NCBI GenBank assembly: GCA_019636215.1
Contig: JAHBXZ010000002.1
Location: 124,001 to 188,000 of the forward strand
DNA from: Planctomycetota bacterium
GTDB lineage: Bacteria; Planctomycetota; UBA8742; UBA2392
Direction: 5' to 3'
Length of the DNA: 64,000 bases
Shown: positions 34,566-42,827 of the stretch, piece after piece
Layout of the letters: the number at the start of each line of letters is the position of its first letter
How positions within the stretch are numbered: position 1 is the first letter of the stretch
The notes under the pieces: model-generated
The model's input: the letters and a program-made list of their open reading frames with translations, nothing else
What the model was told of the DNA's origin: nothing
Database searches by the model: none
Position numbers and translations under genes: made by a program

Positions 34566-34619
34566 CGCGCCGACGATTGTCCTTTGTGGTGACTGGCCTA
34601 CCAACCCAAGGAACGACCC

Positions 34620-35873
34620 ATGCGAACACTGACCTGCCTTCTGATGCTGCTTCTGGCTTGCCCGCTGCTGGCCGACGTCGGCCCCAAACCGCGCAAGACC
34701 GCCCCCGGCCCTTTGCCGCAACGTGACCTTGAGGGCGTCAACGTCGAGATGACCTCTGAGGACGTGAAGCTGGTTCTCAGCAAGGGCAAGGACGGCGACA
34801 TCCTTGACGTCGAGGCAACCTTCCACATGACCAACCTGGGTGAGGCCACCACGTTTGAAATCGGCTTTCCCTGCGGGCCTTACACAAACATGAAGCGGTT
34901 TTCGGTGCATACGGACGGTGTCAAGAACGACTTTGAGCTGATCGACCGCGCCGCCAAAGAAGGCAAGGCCGACAAGCAGGAAGGCACCCGGGAGTTCTCC
35001 CGCCACGATTACTGGTACGTCTGGGAAGCCAGTTACGGGGCCAAGGCCAAGGTCACCCACGTTGTGCGCTACCAACTGGAGATTTTCCACTTCAGTGAGT
35101 ACCGCGACACCGGCTATGTGCTGAACACCGGCGCGGGCTGGAAGAACAAGATCGGCAAGGCCGTGGTCACCCTGAGTTTTGCCGGTGACCTTTCGGCCGA
35201 GCACGTGCGCGACGTAGGCCCAGCCAAGGGCCTGGAGTTCAAGGACGGCGTCTACACCTGGACTTTCATCGACCTTGAGCCCACCACGGCAGACAACATC
35301 AACATTTCCTACAACAACAGGTTCACGTTTGGCGAGCGCCTGAAGCAGTACCGGGCCGAAGCCGGCAAGTTCTGGAGCTCCAAACTGGAACTCGTGTACC
35401 TGACCAGGGGTGCCCACAAGCGGTTCGGCCGCGACAAGATGACCGAAACAGAACTTGCCGACTATGTAGCCGCGCTGTCTGGCCTGCTGGAAGAGATGAA
35501 GGAGGAGGGCAACAAAGTCACCATGCCCGCAACCAGCCCGACCCGCATTGACTGGGGCGACACTGATCTCCCTGAAGGACTGCGCAAGCAGATGGAAAGC
35601 GAGATGGGAGAAGAGACTCGCAACTACGCCTACAAGGGCGAGGCCCACTCCCTGTTGAACCTGTACAAGTCGGTGCTGGAGGCCGCCGGTAACAACGCCA
35701 GCCGGGCCGACGTGAAGACCATGCTCGAACGCTGGAACAAGCTGATGGCGGCCTTCTTTGACGGCAACCTGTTTGCCGGTGCAAACAAGATGACCATCGG
35801 CGGAAAACTGCACGACAAGCTGTCTGCCGAGTACACCAAGCAGCTTGCCGAAGGCCGCAAACTGGCAGAGTAA
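34620..35873 (+). CDS. Secreted protein of unknown function
   Basis: This 417-residue protein has a clear signal peptide (about 1-18, cleavage near L-L-A-D). The first half is beta-rich, with F-H-M-T-N-L-G-E-A-T-T-F-E-I-G-F-P, which resembles proteins that describe ligand or envelope-stress-linked beta-sandwich folds. The second half is helical and charged. I do not recognise the family with certainty. It lies downstream of the sigma/anti-sigma pair and shares the upstream element with the sigma gene, so it is a candidate sigma target. Confidence 0.7.
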   Translation: MRTLTCLLMLLLACPLLADVGPKPRKTAPGPLPQRDLEGVNVEMTSEDVKLVLSKGKDGDILDVEATFHMTNLGEATTFEIGFPCGPYTNMKRFSVHTDGVKNDFELIDRAAKEGKADKQEGTREFSRHDYWYVWEASYGAKAKVTHVVRYQLEIFHFSEYRDTGYVLNTGAGWKNKIGKAVVTLSFAGDLSAEHVRDVGPAKGLEFKDGVYTWTFIDLEPTTADNINISYNNRFTFGERLKQYRAEAGKFWSSKLELVYLTRGAHKRFGRDKMTETELADYVAALSGLLEEMKEEGNKVTMPATSPTRIDWGDTDLPEGLRKQMESEMGEETRNYAYKGEAHSLLNLYKSVLEAAGNNASRADVKTMLERWNKLMAAFFDGNLFAGANKMTIGGKLHDKLSAEYTKQLAEGRKLAE

Positions 35874-35889
35874 CCCTTGCCCGAAAAAC

Positions 35890-35918
35890 ACAGGCCCGGC
35901 GATCGTCGCCGGGCCTGT
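35890..35918. terminator. Strong hairpin terminator between convergent genes
   Basis: ACAGGCCCGGCGA (35890-35902), loop TCG and TCGCCGGGCCTGT (35906-35918) form a 13 bp perfect stem preceded by an A-run. It lies between the secreted-protein stop and the opposing ATP-grasp gene. Confidence 0.7.
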
Positions 35919-35939
35919 GCCATTCATGCTGCGTCCGCT

Positions 35940-36809
35940 TCAAACGGGGATGCGCGCAACGCCCATCGTCTCGGCGCGCTTGACCATTGCAGTTGCCACG
36001 GTTTCGCGCACTGCCTTGTCGATGCCTCGCAGGTTAGGCATGCCGTCAACCTCTACGACCAGCGGCCCACTGTGGGTTTCAATGATGTCAACGGACCCGA
36101 CCAGCAGGCCAAGACCCGCAATCGCCTTGGCTGCAAGCTTCTTCAGCGGCTCTGGGGCTTCGACGGCCGCGCCGGCCCTGGCCGAAGACGGGCCGGACCA
36201 CTGCGGGCGCCGCAGCACCGCGCCCAGACACTCCTGCGCCGCCATGTACAGCCTGAGTTCACGCCCCGCGCCTGTGACGCGTTGCAGAACAAAGTCTGCC
36301 CCGTGATCCCAGGCCATGGCCGTGACTGTTTCCAGGGTCGCGGGCTGATCCAGCAGCAAAGTCCGCCCCGCGCCCTGATAGCAAGGCCGCATCTGCACTG
36401 TCAGGCCGCCCAGGCTCTCCACCGCGGCCGGAAGTGATGCCGCATTCGGAACCAGCGCGGTGGGGGGCACAGGCAGGCCCAGCCCGATCAGCGCCATGGC
36501 TGTATGAAACCGGTCGCGGGTAATGGCAAGCGATTCCGAGCTGTTTAACACGGGCACACCCATGCGCTCCAGCGCGCGCAGCACCGAGATGCCGTGATCC
36601 CAGTCCTCAGGCGTCAGGCGCGGAATCAGCACGTCGGCCGATGTCGGCAGCTTCCCCTTGTGCAACAGCCGTGGCTGGCCGCCCGTGACCAGCAGCAGGC
36701 AATCATGCGGCGAGGCCACACGCACATCGTGCTTGCGCAGTTTGGCTTCGGCGACCAGCCGCCGTGTGGTGTAAAGAAAGCGCGATCGGCTGAGAATCAC
36801 AAAGCGCAT
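35940..36809 (-). CDS. ATP-grasp ligase, RimK-like
   Basis: This 289-residue protein matches the RimK/ATP-grasp family: an N-terminal pre-ATP-grasp segment (I-L-S-R-S-R to P-R-L-T), the S-S-E-S-L-A-I-T-R-D-R-F substrate/nucleotide segment, the E-L-R-L-Y-M strand and the metal-binding end V-V-E-V-D-G-M-P-N-L-R-G. Such enzymes join an amino acid, often Glu or Lys, to a carboxyl group on a protein or small peptide. The start at 36809 gives the normal N-terminus. No LysW or S6 partner is seen nearby, so the substrate is unknown. Confidence 0.82.
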   Translation of the reverse strand: MRFVILSRSRFLYTTRRLVAEAKLRKHDVRVASPHDCLLLVTGGQPRLLHKGKLPTSADVLIPRLTPEDWDHGISVLRALERMGVPVLNSSESLAITRDRFHTAMALIGLGLPVPPTALVPNAASLPAAVESLGGLTVQMRPCYQGAGRTLLLDQPATLETVTAMAWDHGADFVLQRVTGAGRELRLYMAAQECLGAVLRRPQWSGPSSARAGAAVEAPEPLKKLAAKAIAGLGLLVGSVDIIETHSGPLVVEVDGMPNLRGIDKAVRETVATAMVKRAETMGVARIPV

Positions 36810-36917
36810 GAAGTGCGGCAGGCTAGGTCGTGCCACGCACAAGGCAAGGCAGGGCCGGGGGTTGACAGCCGCAGGCCGGGGGGTATCTGTATGCGCCTCG
36901 CGCGGGCCACCGCGTGG

Positions 36918-36992
<75 letters not shown>

Positions 36993-37001
36993 GCTTTGCA
37001 T

Positions 37002-37037
37002 GCAGCCCGGGGAGCCCATCTCCGGGCTGCTTTCTTT
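37002..37037 (+). terminator. Intrinsic terminator of tRNA-Lys
   Basis: GCAGCCCGG (37002-37010) pairs with CCGGGCTGC (37022-37030), with an extra GAG/CTC pairing inside, followed by TTTCTTT. Confidence 0.8.
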
Positions 37038-37192
37038 CCCCTGCATTTCCGGTGGCGCCTTTCGTCGATCGCTGTAGCAGCCGGGACAGGTGCCAGACCT
37101 TTTGCAGGTCAATTCCTCAGCCCCTTGGGTAAGATTCCGGCATTCAGGTCTACACAGGATGGGGCCTTGGCGCCGTCCTGCCGGAGGACGTT

Positions 37193-38464
37193 ATGCTGCG
37201 TACCCTGTTTCTTTCCTTTGCCTTGCTGGCACCGGTGGCACTTTGCGCCGACCTTGTCGGCCGCCACTTTCCCAACAAGGCCGAGGCCGACGTCGCCAAA
37301 GAGTTTGAAGCCGGCCTGCCGGCGTGGCTGCAGGCACGCCTGAAAGACCCCGATAAGCCCCGTGCCTGGGTCGAAGTCTCCAAGCGCCGCACCTACGTCG
37401 AACTGGCGGATGTGAAGGCCGACGAGCTAGTCTGGGCCGAACTCGCCCAGCATGGCGTGTACAAAGAACTTGCCACCTGGGGGTACAGCCCCACGGAAAC
37501 TCAGCTCAAGATCAAGCTGTCCGAAATCCCCTCTTCGCAGATCGCCCGCTGGTTTGACTATCGCTATCGCACCCCCGAAGAGATGGTCGGCCTGGCCTGC
37601 TGGCTGGCCTCGCGCGGCGATGTGATGGCGGCCAATGAACGGCTTGCACCGCTGGCGGCGAAGTCCTCGCTGCTGAAGCCGGATATTGAGGCTTGGCTGA
37701 TTGCCAGGCACGGCTGGCCCGCCGGCGCAACCCTGACAGAGACACCCATCCACGACCTTGAGCGCAATGTCGATGGTGTCTTGCTGCTTACCGCCGAGGC
37801 CGCGGCCCAGCGCCTGAAGGACCTCGACAAAGAGGCCAAGGATGTGCTGAAGGCGCTGCAGACGGCCCAGGGAAATGACCTCAAGGGTAAGTCCGGTGCC
37901 CGCAAGGCGCCGCCCAGCATGCGGCTGGATTTTCTGCTCAGCCGACTCGAACGCTTCAGCAAGGCCTACGCCGGAACCGCGACTGCCGAGAACAAGGCAA
38001 CCAAGAAGCTGCTTGAGGAACTGATTGAGGCCGTGAAGGCCGATAAAGACTGGGTTGAGAACCAGGGCTACAAGGCCGACCGACTGGGCATCGATGGCGA
38101 CCCCAAGGCCTGCGCGGATCAGTGGCTGGCCATTGTCCGGGCCAACCCGGAAGACCCCGAGACTCTACAGAAGGCCGCCGACGCCCAATACAAGGCCGCC
38201 GAGGTCACCGACAACGGCACCAAGTGCAAAGACAAAGACCGCGCCCGTAAGGGCGGAGAGCTGTGGGAAAAGTACTCGCAGATCCAGCCGCTGATGCTGA
38301 ACGCGCGCAACTATGCGGGGCTTTGCTACATGGCAGCCGGCGACAAAGGCAAGGCCAAGGCCCACTTTGACGAAGTGCTGCGCCGCACGAGCAAGAAAGG
38401 CATCAGCGATGCCGAAGCCAAGCACCGCGAGTACGCCGAAGCCCGACTGAAGGACCTGAAGTAG
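37193..38464 (+). CDS. Secreted TPR-like protein, first paralogue
   Basis: This 423-residue protein has a signal peptide (about 1-18, cleavage near L-C-A-D) and a largely helical, Lys/Glu/Ala-rich body. The C-terminal 120 residues look like TPR repeats (A-C-A-D-Q-W-L-A-I-V-R-A-N-P-E-D-P-E, N-A-R-N-Y-A-G-L-C-Y-M-A-A-G-D-K-G-K-A). Blocks in the middle (for example E-A-W-L-I-A-R-H-G-W) match the next gene, so the two are paralogues. The ribosome site GGAGG supports the ATG. The function is unknown. Confidence 0.72.
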   Translation: MLRTLFLSFALLAPVALCADLVGRHFPNKAEADVAKEFEAGLPAWLQARLKDPDKPRAWVEVSKRRTYVELADVKADELVWAELAQHGVYKELATWGYSPTETQLKIKLSEIPSSQIARWFDYRYRTPEEMVGLACWLASRGDVMAANERLAPLAAKSSLLKPDIEAWLIARHGWPAGATLTETPIHDLERNVDGVLLLTAEAAAQRLKDLDKEAKDVLKALQTAQGNDLKGKSGARKAPPSMRLDFLLSRLERFSKAYAGTATAENKATKKLLEELIEAVKADKDWVENQGYKADRLGIDGDPKACADQWLAIVRANPEDPETLQKAADAQYKAAEVTDNGTKCKDKDRARKGGELWEKYSQIQPLMLNARNYAGLCYMAAGDKGKAKAHFDEVLRRTSKKGISDAEAKHREYAEARLKDLK

Positions 38465-38554
38465 GTTGCGAAGTAACTGTTAGGCCCGCCGCACGAGTTG
38501 TGCTACCCTTAGGCAGGGTTGAGGAGCCCCGACAGGCAGTCTTGAGGAGGTATC

Positions 38555-39889
38555 ATGCGCACATCGTTGCAGTTCGCAGGCGTTCTGGCCGGCTTGTGTC
38601 TGGCTTCGACGCTGCACGCCCAGGCCGGGCAGCCGCTGTTTGACAAGACCCACAAGGGCGCCAAGGAACCCAAGGTCTCCAAGGATTGGGAAGACAAGCT
38701 GCCAATCTGGGCGAACTCGCTGACCAGCAAGAACCAGTTCATCCAGACCTGGCTGATGCTTGACGAGAATTTCCGGCCAAGTGACAAGCCGGGCAAGTTC
38801 GAAATCCGTGACGCGAACAAGGAACAATTCAGCGCCTACGCGATGGTTCGCGACGGCGTGGATGCAAACGGCCTGCCCGTTTACAAGGCCACTTCGGCGA
38901 CCAAGTGGATCAGCTGGAAGAGCTGGCCCGCGCGCTTTGTCCTGACGAACTACCCGGTGGAAACGAACAACGACCAGAACGACCTTGTGGCATTTGGTGC
39001 ATGGCTGTTCGGCCAGAAAGAAAACGACCTGGCCAACCGGGTGCTCACGCTGGTTCATGGAAAGAACAAAGAACTGGCACCACTGATTGAGGCCTACATC
39101 GCCGAGAAGTACGGCTGGAAAGACGCCGGGGCCTTGGAATCCTTCAACCTGTGGGACGCCGAGTTCCAGCGCGAACGCACCATCCTGATTACCGCCGCCG
39201 ATAAGGCCGCTCGTGTGTCCGCCCGCGAGAAAGCCGCCAAGGCCGGCTTTGATGAGATCGTGCGTGTGCGCGGGGCTTACAAAGGCAAGGCACCCCGCAA
39301 GCCCAGCCCGACCAAGCAGTTGATCCTGATTGAGTGGGAGATCAAGCAGTTCAAGATCGCCTACGCCAGCAGTGACTTTCTGAAGAACACCAAGAACGCC
39401 GACGTGCTGCAGGCGATTCTGGATTCGATTGTCGACGACAAGGCCGTGATCAAGTCCAACCGCGAGGATGCCGCAAAGCTGCCCAAGAACGACAAAGACG
39501 CCAAGGGCATGAAGGCCAAAGCCGAGCGCATGGAACAGGTGCTCGTGATCGACCCAATGGACGTCGCCCTGCGTTCCGAGACGGCCAACGCCTGGTACCT
39601 GTACGGCGCGCCGCTGGATCACGGAAACGGCTGCGAACGCACAGAAGGCATCAACGCCGCGATTCCGCACTACAAGAAGATTCTTGAGGTCTACCCCAAC
39701 AACAGCGCGTTCCTGCTCGCCCTGGGGCGTTGCTACCAGGCGCTGGAGGACAGCAAACAGGCCAGGCCCTACTACCAGAAGGTGATTGATCTGGAAGGCG
39801 ACAAGGGCCTGGGCAGCACCGCGCAAGCCCTTATGCGAAACATGGATGCTCGCGACATCACGCGCCTGAAAGAAGAGGGCAAGAAGTAA
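38555..39889 (+). CDS. Secreted TPR-like protein, second paralogue
   Basis: This 444-residue protein has a signal peptide (about 1-23, cleavage near L-H-A-Q). E-A-Y-I-A-E-K-Y-G-W and the following helix align with the equivalent part of the upstream gene. The C-terminus has TPR-like repeats (A-I-P-H-Y-K-K-I-L-E-V-Y-P-N-N-S-A-F-L-L). It has an exceptionally strong ribosome site, TTGAGGAGGT. A canonical terminator follows, so the two paralogues form one unit. The function is unknown. Confidence 0.72.
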   Translation: MRTSLQFAGVLAGLCLASTLHAQAGQPLFDKTHKGAKEPKVSKDWEDKLPIWANSLTSKNQFIQTWLMLDENFRPSDKPGKFEIRDANKEQFSAYAMVRDGVDANGLPVYKATSATKWISWKSWPARFVLTNYPVETNNDQNDLVAFGAWLFGQKENDLANRVLTLVHGKNKELAPLIEAYIAEKYGWKDAGALESFNLWDAEFQRERTILITAADKAARVSAREKAAKAGFDEIVRVRGAYKGKAPRKPSPTKQLILIEWEIKQFKIAYASSDFLKNTKNADVLQAILDSIVDDKAVIKSNREDAAKLPKNDKDAKGMKAKAERMEQVLVIDPMDVALRSETANAWYLYGAPLDHGNGCERTEGINAAIPHYKKILEVYPNNSAFLLALGRCYQALEDSKQARPYYQKVIDLEGDKGLGSTAQALMRNMDARDITRLKEEGKK

Positions 39890-39914
39890 GTCAGTGCGCC
39901 AGCAACACATCCCA

Positions 39915-39944
39915 GGGCCCGCCGTTAGGCGGGCCCTTTCTTTC
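39915..39944 (+). terminator. Intrinsic terminator
   Basis: GGGCCCGCC (39915-39923), loop GTTA and GGCGGGCCC (39928-39936) are followed by TTTCTTTC. This is a canonical rho-independent terminator for the TPR gene pair. Confidence 0.85.
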
Positions 39945-40009
39945 ACCCGGCCTGAACCGGGTTGCATTGCGGGCGCTCGCGGCACATAACGGGCACAGGA
40001 GGTGCCGCC

Positions 40010-40480
40010 ATGGGCCTGTTTTCAGCCACGTACAAAATCCGGTTCAGCGACGTAGACCACGCGGGGATTCTGTATTACCCGCGTTTTCTGCATTACTTCC
40101 ATTGCTGCTTTGAGGACTTCTTCGAGCGCGGCCTGGGCATTCCCTACAACCACCTGCTCGACGTAGAGCGCCTGGGGTTTCCAACCGTGCACATGGAAGT
40201 GGACTACCTCAAGCCGCTTCGCTTTGGCGATCACGTAGAGATCAGCCTTGGCGTCCAGAAGATCGGCAAGAAGAGCATCACTTGGCTCTACACCGGCGAC
40301 ACCAGCCGCGAAAACAAGAAGGTGCGCTGCGTGGAGGCCAAGCTGGTTACCGTGGCGATCAACATGGACAGCTTTGAGGGGGTTGAGCTGCCCCTGAAGT
40401 ACCACGAGGCGTTCCAGAAGTGGCTTGTCCCCGACAGCCACCGCACGGGGCTGTACAAGGCGATAAAGCCGGATGCATGA
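40010..40480 (+). CDS. Acyl-CoA thioesterase, 4-hydroxybenzoyl-CoA thioesterase-like
   Basis: This 156-residue hotdog-fold thioesterase carries the active-site segment F-S-D-V-D-H-A-G-I-L-Y-Y-P-R-F, with the catalytic Asp of the 4-hydroxybenzoyl-CoA thioesterase group, and M-E-V-D-Y-L-K-P-L. The AGGAGG ribosome site precedes ATG 40010. It opens a cluster of CoA-dependent enzymes. In aromatic-acid pathways such thioesterases recycle CoA from dead-end thioesters; its true substrate is not known. Confidence 0.87.
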   Translation: MGLFSATYKIRFSDVDHAGILYYPRFLHYFHCCFEDFFERGLGIPYNHLLDVERLGFPTVHMEVDYLKPLRFGDHVEISLGVQKIGKKSITWLYTGDTSRENKKVRCVEAKLVTVAINMDSFEGVELPLKYHEAFQKWLVPDSHRTGLYKAIKPDA

Positions 40481-40483
40481 CCT

Positions 40484-40563
40484 GCGGTTGGGGTTACGGG
40501 TCTTGGGTTTTGGGGCACAGCGACGCAGCTCCCGAAAACCCGAAACCCAAAACCCAGAACCGC
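40484..40563. repeat. Telomere-like inverted repeat with G-quadruplex potential
   Basis: The left arm, 40484-40515, reads GCGGTTGGGGTTACGGGTCT and then TGGGTTTTGGGG. The right arm, 40531-40563, is its imperfect reverse complement, ending CCCAAAACCCAGAACCGC. The left arm has four G-runs of at least three with 4-base loops on the plus strand; the right arm has four on the minus strand. It fills the gap before the CoA ligase start at 40582. Confidence 0.6.
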
Positions 40564-40581
40564 CTTGCACGACGAGGCGAC

Positions 40582-42261
40582 ATGTCCACACCCGTGTTTC
40601 CAGACTCCTTCAACATGGCCGACTACTTCGTGTTCTCGAACATCGAGGCCGGCCGGGGCGACAAAGTTGCCATCATCTTCGAGGACCGGCGCATCACATA
40701 TCGCGAAGTTGCTGATAACGTCATGAAGGTCGCCCGCCGGCTGGTGGACGAGTACCTGCAGCCCGAACAGCGCGTTCTGGTCTGCATGCAGGACCGGCCC
40801 GAGTTCGCCTATGCCTGGTTCGGCGCGATCAAGGCCGGGGCCACGGTCACGCAGATCAACCCGCTGCTGCCCGTTGAGGACTACGAGTACTACCTCAACT
40901 ACGTGAAGCCGCAGTTCGCCTTTGTCGACGAAGCCAGCCTGGTCAACTTTGACGCCGCGCTGCGAAAGACGCGCTACTGCAACGCCAACGAGTTCCGCGA
41001 CAACGTGATTGTGGCCGGCCGCCAGCGCCTTGAAACGCCGCGCAAGGTTTACTTTGAGCGCGACAGTGTCCCGCCGGCCGAAAGCTACGAGCCCGACACC
41101 CACCAGAGCTTCGACTTCTGGAAGGACCTGCCCTGCGAGAAGACCAGCCAGCCCTGGCCCACTCGCAAAGACGACCCCGCAGTGTGGCTCTTTACCAGCG
41201 GCAGCACGGGCCAAAGCAAGGGCGCGGTGCACATGCACCACCACTTTGCGTTCAATACCGAGGTGTATGCGAAACAGTTCATCGGAATGCGCGAGAGCGA
41301 CATCACGATTGCCGGCCCGCGCCTGTTCTTTGGCTACGCCACAGGCACGAACCTGATGTTCCCGTTTGCGGTGGGGGCTACCACCGTGCTGTTCAAGGAA
41401 CACCCCACGCCCGAGCTGCTGGCCGGCCTGATCGAGAAGCACAAGTGCACCGTGTTCACAAGTGTGCCCACGCTGATCAACAAGTTCCTGCAAACCCCCG
41501 CCATCAAGCGCGAGGCACTGAAGACCGTGCGCTTCATGTGGAGCGCCGGCGAGGCCCTGCCCGCCGACCTGCACAAGCGCTGGGACGAGTCGTTCGGTAC
41601 GCCGATCATTGACGGCATCGGCAGCGCCGAGAGTTTTCACATCTACATTTCCAATCGGCCCGCCGGCGACCACGGCCCCGCCGACATCCGTCCCGGCAGT
41701 CTGGGCAAGTTGGTGCCGGGCTATACGGCCAAGCTGCTGGACGACAACGACCAGCCCGTTGCCCACGGCGACGTGGGCACATTGTGGGTCAAGGGCGAAA
41801 GCGTGGCCACGCATTATCACAGCGCCTACGACAAAAGCCGCGAACACCTGCGCGGCGGCTGGGTGGTCAGTGGCGACAAGTTCCGCCAAGACGCCGACGG
41901 CTACTGGTTCTACGAGGGCCGCGGCGACGACCTGCTGAAGGTGGGGGGCATCTTTGTCAGCCCGCTCGAGGTCGAGAACTGCCTGATGCAGCACCCGGCC
42001 GTCAAAGAGTGCTGCGTAATCGGCAAGAACGACGAAGCCGGTTTGACCAAGCCGCTGGCCATCGTTGTTTCAGCCCGGAGCGGAAGCGACGGGGTAGCTG
42101 GTGCCAACGCAGCGCTTGAGCAAGAACTCATCGCCCACTGCAAAGCCCATATGGTGCGCTACAAGGCCCCGCACTGGATCCAGTTCGTGGACAAACCCCT
42201 ACCCCGCAACGACCGCGACAAGATCGACCGCAAAGCCTTGAGGACGATCTACAGAGTCTGA
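40582..42261 (+). CDS. Aryl-CoA ligase, benzoate-CoA ligase family
   Basis: This 559-residue adenylate-forming enzyme activates a carboxylic acid, probably aromatic, to its CoA thioester. Visible features are the P-loop F-T-S-G-S-T-G-Q-S-K-G, the G-I-G-S-A-E-S-F-H motif typical of benzoate/2-aminobenzoate-CoA ligases, Y-E-G-R-G-D-D-L-L-K-V-G-G hinge and the C-terminal catalytic Lys in D-K-I-D-R-K-A-L. The start ATG 40582 is preferred over 40420, which lies inside the thioesterase. The neighbouring SDR, RidA, MarR, crotonase and acyl-CoA dehydrogenase genes resemble aerobic 2-aminobenzoate-CoA gene clusters. Confidence 0.88.
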   Translation: MSTPVFPDSFNMADYFVFSNIEAGRGDKVAIIFEDRRITYREVADNVMKVARRLVDEYLQPEQRVLVCMQDRPEFAYAWFGAIKAGATVTQINPLLPVEDYEYYLNYVKPQFAFVDEASLVNFDAALRKTRYCNANEFRDNVIVAGRQRLETPRKVYFERDSVPPAESYEPDTHQSFDFWKDLPCEKTSQPWPTRKDDPAVWLFTSGSTGQSKGAVHMHHHFAFNTEVYAKQFIGMRESDITIAGPRLFFGYATGTNLMFPFAVGATTVLFKEHPTPELLAGLIEKHKCTVFTSVPTLINKFLQTPAIKREALKTVRFMWSAGEALPADLHKRWDESFGTPIIDGIGSAESFHIYISNRPAGDHGPADIRPGSLGKLVPGYTAKLLDDNDQPVAHGDVGTLWVKGESVATHYHSAYDKSREHLRGGWVVSGDKFRQDADGYWFYEGRGDDLLKVGGIFVSPLEVENCLMQHPAVKECCVIGKNDEAGLTKPLAIVVSARSGSDGVAGANAALEQELIAHCKAHMVRYKAPHWIQFVDKPLPRNDRDKIDRKALRTIYRV

Positions 42262-42497
42262 TCCCTTGGTGGAACTTCGAGTTTCGCGGTTACCTCATCG
42301 CCGTCCGCGCGGAATTCGACCTTGCCGCCTCGGTCAGAATTGCTGACGATCCACCAGGCAAACGCGGCGCTGATAAGCGTGAGGCCAAATGCGTCGCCGA
42401 TCAGGGGCGCTGCTCCGCCAATCGCGCCGATGATCGCAACTCTTCCGCCGGTGTCTTCTGTGGCCAGTGGCCCGCTGTTACTCGTAATCGTCTCCGT
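42249..42497 (-). pseudogene. Possible small membrane-protein gene without a standard start
   Basis: The 362-base gap between the CoA ligase and vapB contains a minus-strand frame of 82 codons that looks like protein. It has a hydrophobic stretch V-A-I-I-G-A-I-G-G-A-A-P-L-I-G-D-A-F, then A-W-W-I-V, then a charged tail ending V-P-P-R-D-Q-T-L. It contains no ATG, GTG or TTG; an ATT after GGAG (about 42488) is the only start-like option. Upstream of an in-frame TGA at 42498-42500 the same frame also reads as plausible protein. It may be a decayed gene, one with a non-standard start, or chance. Confidence 0.35.
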
Positions 42498-42575
42498 TCA
42501 CGTTGCGATAGGGATGCCCTTGCGTACAACGCTTTCAATACTCGAAACCGAGAACAGCGGAAGATCAGCGACGAC

Positions 42576-42603
42576 TTGACTGGTAGGGACGGATGTGTAG
42601 CAT
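42576..42603 (+). promoter_or_regulatory. Probable promoter of the vapBC module
   Basis: TTGACT (42576-42581) and TAGCAT (42598-42603) are separated by 16 bases, 20 bases before the antitoxin start. GGAGG (42611-42615) gives a normal ribosome site for ATG 42624. Confidence 0.4.
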
Positions 42604-42623
42604 TCTGTGTGGAGGCATGTGTA

Positions 42624-42827
42624 ATGGCAACCAATCTAGCACTGGATGACAAGGTGATTGCGCAGGCCGTCAAAATCGGTGGCCATAAGACGAAGCGCGA
42701 AGCCGTGATGGCCGCGCTGCTGGAGTACATCCGGCGGCGCAAGCAACTGGAAATTCTGGAGTTGTTCGGCAAAGTGGACTTTCGGCCGGATTGGGACTAC
42801 AAGGCGGAAAGGCGCCGGAACGGCTGA
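42624..42827 (+). CDS. vapB: VapB-type antitoxin
   Basis: This 67-residue protein has an N-terminal ribbon-helix-helix-like DNA-binding region (A-L-D-D-K-V-I-A-Q-A-V-K-I-G-G-H-K-T-K-R-E-A-V) and a C-terminal toxin-binding tail with F-R-P-D-W-D-Y. These features match the VapB family with the T-K-R/K-E-A-V motif. It overlaps the toxin gene by one base. It presumably represses its own promoter together with VapC. The longer frame to 42576 is not needed. Confidence 0.88.
   Translation: MATNLALDDKVIAQAVKIGGHKTKREAVMAALLEYIRRRKQLEILELFGKVDFRPDWDYKAERRRNG

Noticed and set aside
42322..42579. Plus-strand 85-codon frame upstream of vapB
   Set aside because: It covers the vapB promoter and is the antisense of a more protein-like minus-strand frame. 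It has no ribosome site.
42401..42772. Minus-strand 123-codon frame overlapping vapB
   Set aside because: It is the reverse image of vapB with an Arg/Ser-rich translation.
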